NCBI GenBank assembly: GCA_947498765.1
Contig: CANMLG010000015.1
Coordinates: 62,001 to 126,000, forward strand
Direction of reading: 5' to 3'
Length of the DNA stretch: 64,000 bases
Origin: an uncultured Aquimarina sp.
GTDB taxonomy: Bacteria > Bacteroidota > Bacteroidia > Flavobacteriales > Flavobacteriaceae
A program made the translations under genes and the position numbers. The notes below the pieces were generated by a model that saw nothing but the letters and a program-made list of their open reading frames with translations, was not told the DNA's origin and did not search any database. This document shows positions 35,342 to 44,221 of this stretch, one piece after another (within the stretch, counting starts at the first letter, position 1; each line of letters starts with the position of its first letter).

Positions 35342-38300
35342 ATGAGTGAAAAATATATAATTGCTTTTGATCAAGGAACAACAAGTACTCGAGCTATCAT
35401 TTTTGATTCAAAGGCTCAGATTTGTGGTATTGAGCAAAAAGAATTAACGCAAATTTATCCCAAATCAGGTTGGGTAGAACATGACCCATTAGAAATTGTG
35501 AAACACCAAAAAGAAGTTTTTGAGAAGGTATTAGAGAATTCTCAAATTTCTCCGAATCAAATTGCAGCCATTGGTATAACAAATCAACGAGAAACTACTG
35601 TGGTGTGGGATAAAAAAACAGGTGAACCTATTTATAATGCTATAGTGTGGTTGGATAAACGGACTACAGAAATTTGTAAAAAATTAAAGAAGAGTGGATT
35701 ACAAAGCTATATTTCTAAAAACACAGGTTTAATAATTGATTCCTATTTTTCGGGAACTAAATTGAAATGGATTTTAGATCATATTGAAGGTGCCAGAGAA
35801 AAAGCAGAAAAAGGGGACTTGTTATTCGGTACCATTGATACATGGTTAATTTGGAAGTTAACCAAGGATAAAAAGCATGTAACTGATCATACTAATGCAT
35901 CACGTACCATGTTATTCAATATTCATGACTTAGATTGGGATGTCTATTTATTAAAAAAGTTAGATGTACCTAAATCAATGATGCCCAAAGTACAACATTC
36001 CTCATCCGATTTTGGAGTCATTGATTATAAAGGGACTCAAATACCAATTTATGGTGTGGCAGGTGATCAGCAAGCTTCATTATTTGGTCAAGGAGGTTAT
36101 AAATCTGGTATTGCCAAAAATACGTATGGAACAGGGTGTTTCTTGTTATTGAATACTGGTAAAAAAGCCTATCAATCTAAAAATGGCCTGCTAACAACAT
36201 TGTGTTGTAGTTTGCCTGATAAAAAAATAAAATATGCCTTAGAAGGTAGTGTTTTTGTAGCTGGAGCATCAGTAAAATGGCTTCGCGATGAATTACAAGT
36301 AATTTCAAAGGCCTCTGAAACGGAGCAAGTATGTAATCAAGCAGCTTCACCTAAAGGTTTGTATGTAGTCCCTGCATTTGCTGGGTTAGGTGCTCCATAT
36401 TGGGATATGAATGCTAAGGGAGCTATTTATGGTTTGGGCTTAGAAACAGGAAGAAAAGAAATTATTAAAGCGACTATTGATGCTATAGCTTATCAGTCAA
36501 GAGATGTGTTAGAAGCTATGATTGAAGATAGCGGAAAATTAATGAGCGAATTAAAAGTTGATGGTGGAGCTTCTGCAAATAATTACTTGATGCAATTTCA
36601 GGCCGATATTTTAAATATTCAGGTGAATAGACCTGAAATGTTAGAAGTTACCGCTTTAGGTGCCGCTTTTTTAGCAGGAATTAAAGCAGAAGTATGGACA
36701 AAAAAAGACTTAAAAACATTAAATAAAATAGACGAAAAGTTTGTTCCTAAAATTACAGAATATGAACGCACAGAAAAGTATACAGGCTGGAAACAAGCAG
36801 TAGAACGTACTAAAACAGAAAATATAAAAATGCTTGAGGTACAAGGGAATGAACCTATTCGATTTTCTGTATTGGATAGACAACGTCAAATAAAGCAAGC
36901 AGAGTATACCAAATACGATTTAATAATTATTGGGGGTGGAGTTACCGGGGCAGGTATTGCCTTAGATGCCGCTTCACGGGGAATGAAGGTGTGCTTAGTC
37001 GAAAAAAATGATTTTGCGTCGGGAACTAGTAATAAGTCTACCAAATTGATTCATGGGGGACTACGCTATTTAAAACAGATGGAAATCGGATTAGTAAAAG
37101 AGTCTGGAAGTGAACGTGCTATTGTACATAAATTAGCGCCACATTTAGTAGTTCCCGAAAAAATGTTATTGCCTTTAATTGAGGGAGGGACATACGGAAA
37201 AATGATGACAGCCATTGGTTTAAAAGTTTATGATTTTTTAGCTAATGTGGAAGATATAGATAAACGAGTAATGCTTAGCGCAGAAGAAACTTCAGAAAAA
37301 GAACCTCTGTTAAATGCAGATATACTTACTGGAGGTGGTTATTATGCTGAATATCGAACAGATGATGCTCGTTTAACCGTTGAATTATTAAAAAAGGCAG
37401 CTTTTTATGGTGCCAATATTATTAATTATTGCGAAATGACTTCATTTAATTATGACGATAAAGGAATGATAGTAAGCTTGGAATGCATTGATTATAATAA
37501 TAAAGAAATTTTTAAACTAAAGGCTCATAATTATGTATCTGCAGCAGGTCCATGGGTAGATTTACTTAGAGAAAAAGATGATTCAATGAATAATAAACAC
37601 TTGCATTTGACAAAGGGGGTGCATATTGTTTTTTCACGAGAAAAATTTCCATTAACACAATCTATCTATTTTGATGTTCCCGATGGTAGGATGATTTTTG
37701 CTATTCCAAGAGGGAGAGCAGTATACGTAGGTACAACGGATACTAACTATAATGCCAGTTTAAATAGGGTAATTGCTACTTTAAGCGATGCTAACTATTT
37801 ATTGGATGCCATAAATAATATGTTTCCTAATGTGAATTTGTTGTTAGAAGATATCGAATCTAATTGGGCTGGTTTACGTCCTTTGATTCATGAAGATGGA
37901 AAGGATCCGTCGGAACTTTCACGGAAAGATGAAATTTTTCAATCGCAAACGGGGTTAATATCTATAGCAGGAGGTAAGCTAACGGGTTATCGGAAAATGG
38001 CACAGCGAGTTATTGATACCGTGCTAAAAACAATGAGTACTAAAAAACAAGAAAGTTTTACAAGGTCTTTTACTAAAAAAATTTCATTAACCAGTGCACC
38101 TTTAAAAGATACCGATGAAGTTGAAAGTTATACAAAGCAAATAAGCATGAAACTCAAAGAATTGGGGAACAAGGATCCTTATTGTGGATGGTATTTATCT
38201 ACAAATTATGGAAAGCAATCGGATATTATTATTAATAAAATCAATTATTTTCTAAATGACACCATTGAAGAAAGATTGATTAGGGCTGAGGTTTGGTATG

Positions 38301-38521
38301 GAGTTCATTTTGAAATGATAAATAGTCTGTCAGATTTTTTTGTACGAAGAACAGGAAGGCTTTACTTTGATATCAATAGTGTACGTCAATTTAGATCTAT
38401 TGTACAGGAGGATTTAGTTAAATACTTAGGTTGGAATATAAAACGAGTAGAAGAAGAGAATAATTATTTAGACCTTTTACTGCAAGATGCATCAACATTT
38501 TATGAAAAAGAAGTAATGTAA
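35342..38521 (+). CDS. glpK-glpD: Glycerol kinase - glycerol-3-phosphate dehydrogenase fusion
   Basis: One uninterrupted frame of 1059 residues encodes two complete enzymes. Residues 1 to about 495 are glycerol kinase: DQGTTSTR at 10-17, glycerol-binding Arg83-Glu84, Tyr135 and Asp242-Gln243, and VDGGASANNYLMQFQADI near 420. From about 497 comes FAD-dependent glycerol-3-phosphate dehydrogenase: dinucleotide fold GGGVTGAG (531-538), SNKSTKLIHGGLRYLK, then the C-terminal helical domain. The fusion would turn glycerol and ATP into dihydroxyacetone phosphate, probably at the inner membrane. ATG 35342 is the start (a TTG at 35315 would add nine residues). Met497 at the junction might allow separate GlpD. 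GlpK and GlpD are normally separate proteins. Confidence 0.93.
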   Translation: MSEKYIIAFDQGTTSTRAIIFDSKAQICGIEQKELTQIYPKSGWVEHDPLEIVKHQKEVFEKVLENSQISPNQIAAIGITNQRETTVVWDKKTGEPIYNAIVWLDKRTTEICKKLKKSGLQSYISKNTGLIIDSYFSGTKLKWILDHIEGAREKAEKGDLLFGTIDTWLIWKLTKDKKHVTDHTNASRTMLFNIHDLDWDVYLLKKLDVPKSMMPKVQHSSSDFGVIDYKGTQIPIYGVAGDQQASLFGQGGYKSGIAKNTYGTGCFLLLNTGKKAYQSKNGLLTTLCCSLPDKKIKYALEGSVFVAGASVKWLRDELQVISKASETEQVCNQAASPKGLYVVPAFAGLGAPYWDMNAKGAIYGLGLETGRKEIIKATIDAIAYQSRDVLEAMIEDSGKLMSELKVDGGASANNYLMQFQADILNIQVNRPEMLEVTALGAAFLAGIKAEVWTKKDLKTLNKIDEKFVPKITEYERTEKYTGWKQAVERTKTENIKMLEVQGNEPIRFSVLDRQRQIKQAEYTKYDLIIIGGGVTGAGIALDAASRGMKVCLVEKNDFASGTSNKSTKLIHGGLRYLKQMEIGLVKESGSERAIVHKLAPHLVVPEKMLLPLIEGGTYGKMMTAIGLKVYDFLANVEDIDKRVMLSAEETSEKEPLLNADILTGGGYYAEYRTDDARLTVELLKKAAFYGANIINYCEMTSFNYDDKGMIVSLECIDYNNKEIFKLKAHNYVSAAGPWVDLLREKDDSMNNKHLHLTKGVHIVFSREKFPLTQSIYFDVPDGRMIFAIPRGRAVYVGTTDTNYNASLNRVIATLSDANYLLDAINNMFPNVNLLLEDIESNWAGLRPLIHEDGKDPSELSRKDEIFQSQTGLISIAGGKLTGYRKMAQRVIDTVLKTMSTKKQESFTRSFTKKISLTSAPLKDTDEVESYTKQISMKLKELGNKDPYCGWYLSTNYGKQSDIIINKINYFLNDTIEERLIRAEVWYGVHFEMINSLSDFFVRRTGRLYFDINSVRQFRSIVQEDLVKYLGWNIKRVEEENNYLDLLLQDASTFYEKEVM

Positions 38522-38571
38522 TCTGTTTTATTTCAGTAATTTAATTTATTTTAAAATTAATTGAACATTTT

Positions 38572-40218
38572 ATGGGACTTATTTCATTTATTGGATTTAC
38601 ACTTTTAGTAGCAATAGTAGCATGGTGGTCTACCCGAGGAACTGATGAAAAATCAGCTAAAGGCTATTATTTAGGAGGCAGAAGTTTAGGGGCTATTACC
38701 ATTGCAGGGTCATTATTGTTAACTAATCTTTCTGCAGAGCAAATAGTAGGTTTAAATGGACAGGCTTTTACTGAGGGAGTATTGGTTATGGCATGGGAAA
38801 CATTAGCAGCAATTGCTATGATTATTACTGCCGTTTTTTTATTACCTAGCTACATGAAAGGAGGTATTACCACAATACCCGAATATGTCGAAAATCGTTT
38901 TGATCATCAAACTAAAGCCATACTTACGGTATTGTTTTTAAGTGGATATGTAATAGTTATTATACCTTCAGTATTATATTCCGGATCATTAGCTTTTAGT
39001 ACTATGTTTGATATTCCTGAGATGTTGGGAGTTTCTCAAATAAATGCTATACGTATTTGTTCATTCACTATTGGAGCAATAGGTATTGTTTATGCTATTT
39101 TTGGAGGCTTAAAAGCTGTAGCTGTTTCCGATTTGATTAATGCTATAGGTTTATTAATTGGAGGAATGTTAATTCCTGTTTTTGGGTTATTATTGATAGG
39201 AGATGGAAGTATTATTAATGGAATGGATATCCTGTGGAAATCGAATCCAGAAAAGTTTGTAGCCGCTGGAGCAGCTGATGCTTCAATTCCTTTTGGAACT
39301 ATTTTTACTGGAATGATGTTAGTTCAAATGTTTTATTGGGGGACTAATCAAGCTATTTTGCAACGTGTTTTTGGTGCTAAAAGTTTAAAAGAAGGTCAAA
39401 AAGGAATGATATTGGCAGCATTGGTGAAATTTTTAATTCCAATAATTGTAGTGCTTCCAGGGATTATTGCATGGCATGTTTTTGAAGGTGATTTAGCTAA
39501 TCCCGATCAAGCTTATCCATCTTTAGTTAAAAAGGTACTTCCTGTAGGTTTGGTTGGTTTTTATGCCGCTGTATTATTTGGCGCAGTATTAAGCTCTTTT
39601 AATAGTTTATTAAATAGTAGTGCCACTTTGTTTGGTTTTGACCTATACAAACAATATTTTAAAAAAGAAGCAACAGAGCATCAAACGGTAAGGGCAGGGA
39701 AAATGTTTGGTCTTATTTTAGGAATTGTAGGCATGCTGGTAGCTCCATTAATAGCAAATGCTCCCAAAGGATTATTTGCTTGGTTGCAAGAGGCTAATGG
39801 TTGTTATAGTATTCCTATTTTAACGGTAGTTGTTATTGGTTTCTTTACCAAAAGAGTTCCAGCTATAGCGGCTAAAGTTGGTGTTATTTCGGGAGTAGTT
39901 TTATATTCAATAAGTCAGTTTGTCATAAAGCCTAAAATGATTGCAAGTGCTCTTGAAAAAGCCAAAGCTTCAGGAGTTACAGATACTTCGGTGTTAAGTT
40001 TAATAGAAGCAGAAGCCTATCCACATTTTTTACATGTAATGGCTATTTTATTTGTACTAAATATTAGTATTATGCTTGTTATAGGAAAATTATATCCAAG
40101 GAAAGAAGCCTTCATAGCTCAAGAGACTAAAGAAGTTGATATAACTCCTTGGAAGTATGCATTACTTTCAGGTGGTATAATAACTGTTTTGGTATTAAGT
40201 ACGTATTTGATATTCTAA
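38572..40218 (+). CDS. vSGLT-like sodium/sugar symporter
   Basis: A 548-residue polytopic member of the solute:sodium symporter family, with about fourteen membrane helices. Compared from memory with the Vibrio sodium/galactose transporter vSGLT, many sugar-contacting positions are kept: Asn52 and Gln57 in TNLSAEQ, Glu76 (AWETLAA), the gate Tyr255-Trp256 (FYWGTNQ), Lys286 and Gln406 (WLQEANG). Gln252 and Ala79 replace vSGLT Asn260 and Ser91, so the ligand may differ from galactose. This supports sodium-driven uptake of a galactose-containing solute across the inner membrane. It lies 50 bases after the GlpK-GlpD gene with no terminator between, and ends the operon. Confidence 0.88.
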   Translation: MGLISFIGFTLLVAIVAWWSTRGTDEKSAKGYYLGGRSLGAITIAGSLLLTNLSAEQIVGLNGQAFTEGVLVMAWETLAAIAMIITAVFLLPSYMKGGITTIPEYVENRFDHQTKAILTVLFLSGYVIVIIPSVLYSGSLAFSTMFDIPEMLGVSQINAIRICSFTIGAIGIVYAIFGGLKAVAVSDLINAIGLLIGGMLIPVFGLLLIGDGSIINGMDILWKSNPEKFVAAGAADASIPFGTIFTGMMLVQMFYWGTNQAILQRVFGAKSLKEGQKGMILAALVKFLIPIIVVLPGIIAWHVFEGDLANPDQAYPSLVKKVLPVGLVGFYAAVLFGAVLSSFNSLLNSSATLFGFDLYKQYFKKEATEHQTVRAGKMFGLILGIVGMLVAPLIANAPKGLFAWLQEANGCYSIPILTVVVIGFFTKRVPAIAAKVGVISGVVLYSISQFVIKPKMIASALEKAKASGVTDTSVLSLIEAEAYPHFLHVMAILFVLNISIMLVIGKLYPRKEAFIAQETKEVDITPWKYALLSGGIITVLVLSTYLIF

Positions 40219-40261
40219 GACTTCATTTTAAGTTGTAAAATATCATTTTATATAGGTTAAT

Positions 40262-40954
40262 TTACTCACAAGCGTCCCAAACGGGATCCTTAGGAGTTGG
40301 TGCAATTATGCTTATTGGTTCTTTTTTTACGGGGTGTGTAAAAGCAAGTTTACGGGCGTGTAAATGGATCCCTCCATTGGGATTGCTACGCTTGGCATTA
40401 TATTTTAAATCACCTTTAATGAAACAACCAATTTTATTAAGTTGAGCTCGTATTTGGTGATGACGACCAGTGTGTAATTCTATTTCAAGTAGCGAAAAGT
40501 TATCTAATTTTTTGAGTAATAGATAATTTAAGCTTGCTTTTTTAGATTCAGGAACTTCTTTACTATGCGCGTATGATTTATTCTGTTTTGGGTTTCTTTT
40601 TAAATAATGCACAAGATTATCTTGTTGTTTTGGAGGTGCGGGACTAACAATAGCCCAATATGTTTTTTGAGTCGTTTTTTCAGCGAAAGCTTTATTTAAT
40701 CGTGTTAAAGCTTTACTTGTGCGTGCAAAAATAATAACACCAGTAGTTGGTCTATCTAATCTGTGTACTACACCTAAAAAAACAGCTCCTGGTTTATTAT
40801 ATTTTTTAGCTATATATTGTTTTACAATTTCGCTTAAAGGAATATCACCTGTTTGGTCTCCTTGTACAATATCTCCTGCACGCTTATTGATAGCTATAAT
40901 ATGGTTGTCTTCATATAAAACTTCTAAATTGTCAGGTGTAGAGTGTATTTTCAA
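40262..40954 (-). CDS. RluA-family RNA pseudouridine synthase
   Basis: A 230-residue catalytic domain without an S4 domain. The N-terminus LYEDNHIIAINKRAGDIVQG and the catalytic motif VVHRLDRPTTGV, with Asp67 as nucleophile, identify the RluA family; LLEIELHTGRHHQIRAQLNKIGCFIKGD is the conserved C-terminal block. It isomerises uridines in rRNA or tRNA, target not determined. It is convergent with the symporter gene (43 bases between stops). Upstream on the minus strand, a terminator-like hairpin at 40979-41015 lies just before the start, so how it is transcribed is unclear. Confidence 0.92.
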   Translation of the reverse strand: MKIHSTPDNLEVLYEDNHIIAINKRAGDIVQGDQTGDIPLSEIVKQYIAKKYNKPGAVFLGVVHRLDRPTTGVIIFARTSKALTRLNKAFAEKTTQKTYWAIVSPAPPKQQDNLVHYLKRNPKQNKSYAHSKEVPESKKASLNYLLLKKLDNFSLLEIELHTGRHHQIRAQLNKIGCFIKGDLKYNAKRSNPNGGIHLHARKLAFTHPVKKEPISIIAPTPKDPVWDACE

Positions 40955-40978
40955 AAGAAATGTAATTAATAGTTTATA

Positions 40979-41015
40979 AAAAAAGCCAATAGTATATAAA
41001 CACTATTAGCTTTTT
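40979..41015 (-). terminator. Terminator of the HtrA gene on the minus strand
   Basis: AAAAAGCCAATAGT (40980-40993) pairs with ACTATTAGCTTTTT (41002-41015) with a single C/A mismatch. Read on the minus strand the stem is followed by a long T run, as expected for a terminator of the protease gene at 41166-42599. It lies only 25 bases before the rluA-family start. Confidence 0.65.
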
Positions 41016-41165
41016 CATTGTAAATGCAAATATATAACTAAGATGAATTTGTTATGTAATTTAGATGTAATAATTCATCATTTTTTCCTTTTCATTTATC
41101 TGTTCATCTTACAATTTTTTATAAAGGTTATAAATTTAGTTTCAAAAGCTACATTTATTTTGAAT

Positions 41166-42599
41166 CTAATTAAAAACAAAATGTTTCTTTTCCCCATATT
41201 GATCTAAAAAACTTACCATAATGTCTTCATTTTCTGCTTTTGATTGCAATAATTTTTTAACATCACTTACGCTGTTTACAGGAGTATCATCAATTTCTGT
41301 AATAATATAACCTTCTAAACCATAACGTTTCATAGCATTACTTAATACCTGATTTATTTTTACTCCATGCTTGGCACCAAATTTAGCTAAATCACTTTCA
41401 GTAGCATTAATAATTTCTATCCCTATATCTTTCAATTGATAACTTTCATATAGGCTTAAAGTAACAGGAATATCCATTAGTTTATCATTACGCATTATAC
41501 TTACATTAAGTACATCATTCGGTCTTTTACTATTAATGTAACCCGTTAAATCTGAAAATTTACGAATAGCATATCCATCTATTTTTTTTATAATATCTCC
41601 TTTTTTTACACCACTTTTTTCAGCACCACTATTTTTACTAACGCTAGAAACAAATACTCCTTGAGAGTAATTAATCCCTAATTCTTTAGCAGCACTTTGA
41701 CTAAAAGTACCTCCTGATATTCCTAAAATAGCTTTTTGTACATCTCCATATTCTAAAATATCTTCAACAATTTTGCGGGCGTTATTTGAAGGTACAGCAA
41801 AAGCATAACCGACATAGCTACCTGTTTGTGAAGTTATGGCGGTATTAATACCGATTAACTCTCCCTTTGTGTTAACTAAAGCACCACCACTATTTCCGGG
41901 ATTAATAGCAGCATCGGTTTGAATAAAGGATTGCATATTTCTGTCATTTTCGTCCAAATCACGTGCTTTAGCACTAATAATCCCAGCGGTTACTGTTGAA
42001 GTTAAATTAAATGGATTACCAACGGCTAAAACCCATTCACCTATTTTAGTATTATCAGAATTTCCGAAAGGGATGTAATCAAACTTTTCATCAGAAGCTA
42101 TTTTTAATAAAGCAATATCGGCATTTGGATCAGATCCAATAATCTTAGCTTCGTAAGATTTATTATTGTTTAAAGTTACTCGGACTTCGCTTGCTCCTTT
42201 TATAACATGATTATTAGTAACAATATAACCATCTTCGGTAATAATTACTCCTGATCCAGCACCAACAATAGCTTTTTCAAGTTTACCCCCATTACGTAAA
42301 TAATCCATATAATTTCTAGGCCTACGGTAGGTAGACACGTTTTTAACATGTACCACAGCGTTTACAGTTTCTTCGGCTGCAACGGTAAAATCAATACCTA
42401 ACGATGCCGCTTTACGAGCAGCAGTATCGTAATTAGGCATACTGGTGGTTTGTAATTTTGGTGCAGGTAATGTTGGTGTAATTGATACATTAGTTGAATC
42501 TTCATTTTTAGATTCGTTATGATCTATAATTTTTTGAGTTCCAAGAGCAACAGCGCCACCCACAATGCCTACCAAAAGTAATGATGCGAATTTTTTCAT
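41166..42599 (-). CDS. HtrA/DegP-family periplasmic serine protease
   Basis: I choose the start at 42599 (MKKFASLLLVGIVGG), giving a normal export signal; an in-frame start 18 codons upstream would bury it. The 477-residue product has the trypsin-like triad His131 (TNNHVIKGA), Asp161 (NADIALLKI) and Ser237 (NPGNSGGAL), followed by two PDZ domains (about 290-375 and 385-475). It degrades or refolds misfolded envelope proteins in the periplasm. The N-terminal helix may remain as a membrane anchor. It is divergent from dapF across a 312-base region with a perfect palindrome (42753-42770). Confidence 0.94.
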   Translation of the reverse strand: MKKFASLLLVGIVGGAVALGTQKIIDHNESKNEDSTNVSITPTLPAPKLQTTSMPNYDTAARKAASLGIDFTVAAEETVNAVVHVKNVSTYRRPRNYMDYLRNGGKLEKAIVGAGSGVIITEDGYIVTNNHVIKGASEVRVTLNNNKSYEAKIIGSDPNADIALLKIASDEKFDYIPFGNSDNTKIGEWVLAVGNPFNLTSTVTAGIISAKARDLDENDRNMQSFIQTDAAINPGNSGGALVNTKGELIGINTAITSQTGSYVGYAFAVPSNNARKIVEDILEYGDVQKAILGISGGTFSQSAAKELGINYSQGVFVSSVSKNSGAEKSGVKKGDIIKKIDGYAIRKFSDLTGYINSKRPNDVLNVSIMRNDKLMDIPVTLSLYESYQLKDIGIEIINATESDLAKFGAKHGVKINQVLSNAMKRYGLEGYIITEIDDTPVNSVSDVKKLLQSKAENEDIMVSFLDQYGEKKHFVFN

Positions 42600-42752
42600 A
42601 GTCAAAAATTTAATTATAATGCAGTTATAATAGTTGAACAAAGACAGTACCAAATTTGAAATTTCTTATTACCCTATCATAAAAAATATTGAACCTGCCA
42701 TTATTTCACTATAAACTTGTATTGTTTTTACAAAAATATGTCATAAGGTATC

Positions 42753-42770
42753 TAAAATACTAGTATTTTA
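42753..42770. promoter_or_regulatory. Perfect 18-bp palindrome, candidate operator
   Basis: TAAAATACTAGTATTTTA equals its own reverse complement over all 18 bases. It lies 14 bases beyond the minus-strand TATTTTTG, so it covers the zone where the -33 element of the protease promoter would be. It is about 115 bases before the dapF promoter. A dimeric regulator binding site is the simplest explanation; the regulator is unknown. Confidence 0.45.
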
Positions 42771-42884
42771 TAACCTATAAATAATACGTTTTAAATTAAA
42801 AAGTGTTGCAGATAATAGCTAATTGTTTTAAAGTCGAGGTAATAAATTATACAATGATTAGTCGTAAACTATTAAGAATTCCTA

Positions 42885-42892
42885 TACCTTTG
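42885..42892 (+). promoter_or_regulatory. -7 element (TACCTTTG) of dapF operon
   Basis: An exact TAnnTTTG match 19 bases before the dapF ATG, leaving room for a short leader. No clear TTTG is present at the -33 position, which is common for this class. Confidence 0.5.
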
Positions 42893-42911
42893 TAAGTCGA
42901 AAAAAGAATAA

Positions 42912-43703
42912 ATGGAGATTACTTTTTATAAATACCAAGGAACAGGTAACGATTTTGTAATTATTGATAATCGTTCAAAATTTTTATCAAAAACGGATAC
43001 TAACTTGATTGCACATTTATGTGATCGTAAGTTTGGTATTGGTGCTGATGGATGCATGTTTTTAGAAAAACCTAGTGTAGCAGGGGATGATTTTACCATG
43101 GTCTATTTTAATGCAGATGGTAATGAGAGCACAATGTGTGGTAACGGAGGACGTTGTTTAGTGGCATTTGCAAAAGAATTAGGAGTAGTGAGTAATACCG
43201 CTAATTTTACAGCTATTGATGGTCCACATGATGCCACTATATCTGGAGATTTGGTTAAGTTAGGAATGCAAGATGTAGCTACTATAAATGCTTCAGGAAG
43301 TCACTGGTTTTTAGATACCGGATCGCCTCACCATGTACAAGAAGTAGAAAAATTATCAGATTTTGATGTGTTTATTCAAGGTAGAAATATTCGTAGGGGA
43401 GCTCCTTATTTTGAAGAAGGAACTAATGTGAATTTTGTAGAGCAGATCAATGATGATTCTTTTTCAGTGCGTACTTATGAGCGTGGAGTAGAAGATGAAA
43501 CATTATCATGTGGAACTGGTGTTACAGCGGTAGCCATTGCAATGCATACAGCAAATAAAACGATTGCTGAAAAAGTAAATATAGAAACCCCTGGAGGGAA
43601 ATTAACTATTAGTTTTACAAAAACTGAAGCTGGTTATGAAAATGTATATTTGGAAGGCCCCGCTAAATTAGTTTTTAAAGGCACAATATTATGGTCACGT
43701 TAA
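42912..43703 (+). CDS. dapF: Diaminopimelate epimerase
   Basis: The 263-residue enzyme interconverts LL- and meso-diaminopimelate for lysine and peptidoglycan synthesis, using two cysteines as acid and base. Both are present: Cys76 in STMCGNGGRC and Cys200 in TLSCGTGVTA. The N-terminal KYQGTGNDFVIID and RGAPYFEEGTNVNFVE are also characteristic. It overlaps the next gene by 13 bases and heads a dapF-GNAT-mltG group, linking precursor supply to peptidoglycan processing. Confidence 0.95.
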   Translation: MEITFYKYQGTGNDFVIIDNRSKFLSKTDTNLIAHLCDRKFGIGADGCMFLEKPSVAGDDFTMVYFNADGNESTMCGNGGRCLVAFAKELGVVSNTANFTAIDGPHDATISGDLVKLGMQDVATINASGSHWFLDTGSPHHVQEVEKLSDFDVFIQGRNIRRGAPYFEEGTNVNFVEQINDDSFSVRTYERGVEDETLSCGTGVTAVAIAMHTANKTIAEKVNIETPGGKLTISFTKTEAGYENVYLEGPAKLVFKGTILWSR

Positions 43704-44221
43704 AAGGAATTCAAGTTTATTTAAGAGCTTTAGAACCTGAAGATTTAGAGTTTGTATATGAAGTAGAAAATGATGAACGTGTTTGGGAGGTGAGTGCTAC
43801 GCAAACTCCTTATTCGCGATTTTTAATTAAACAATACCTAGAAAATGCACATTTAGATATTTATGAAGCTAAACAACTTCGATTAGCTATTTGTACTAAA
43901 CATGAAAATAAAATTATAGGTTTAATTGATCTATATGATTTTAACCCAACTCATCGTCGTTCAGGGGTTGGAATACTTATTTTAGATACTCAAGAACGAG
44001 GAAAAGGTTATGGAACAGAAGCTCTAAGTCTACTTATTAAATACGGAAAAACACATTTACGCTTACATCAATTATATGCAGCTATTTCGGAGGACAATAA
44101 AGTAAGTCAAGAATTGTTTTTAAAAGCAGGCTTTAAGTTTATTGGACAGAGGAAAGACTGGACTTTAGTGAATGGAGTTTACAAAAATGAAAATTTATAC
44201 CAATTGATTTATGTACATTAA
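43691..44221 (+). CDS. GNAT-family N-acetyltransferase (RimJ/RimL-like)
   Basis: A 176-residue GNAT fold: the LRALEPEDLEFVYEVENDERVW opening is typical of the RimL/SpeG-like group, IGLIDLYDFNPTHRRSGVGILI leads into the acetyl-CoA-binding QERGKGYGTEAL pyrophosphate loop near residue 98-110, and LFLKAGFKFIGQRKDW closes the fold. Acceptor unknown; ribosomal protein N-termini or polyamines are known for relatives. It overlaps dapF by 13 bases and mltG by 11, so it is co-translated. Confidence 0.9.
   Translation: MVTLKGIQVYLRALEPEDLEFVYEVENDERVWEVSATQTPYSRFLIKQYLENAHLDIYEAKQLRLAICTKHENKIIGLIDLYDFNPTHRRSGVGILILDTQERGKGYGTEALSLLIKYGKTHLRLHQLYAAISEDNKVSQELFLKAGFKFIGQRKDWTLVNGVYKNENLYQLIYVH

Larger units (their letters stand above)
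42600..42911. other. Divergent intergenic region between htrA-type gene and dapF
   Basis: No gene is visible in these 312 bases. Contents: CAAAAATA at 42731-42738 (TATTTTTG on the minus strand, a possible -7 element for the protease), an 18-bp palindrome at 42753-42770, and TACCTTTG at 42885-42892 for dapF. The rest is AT-rich without further structure I can support. Confidence 0.6.

Noticed and set aside
36800-36900. GlpK-GlpD fusion as a sequencing artefact
   Set aside because: Both halves and the linker are in one clean frame with plausible residues; a missed stop cannot be fully excluded from sequence alone.
42600-42653. Longer N-terminus for the HtrA protease
   Set aside because: It would place 18 residues in front of a standard signal sequence; the internal ATG at 42599 is preferred.
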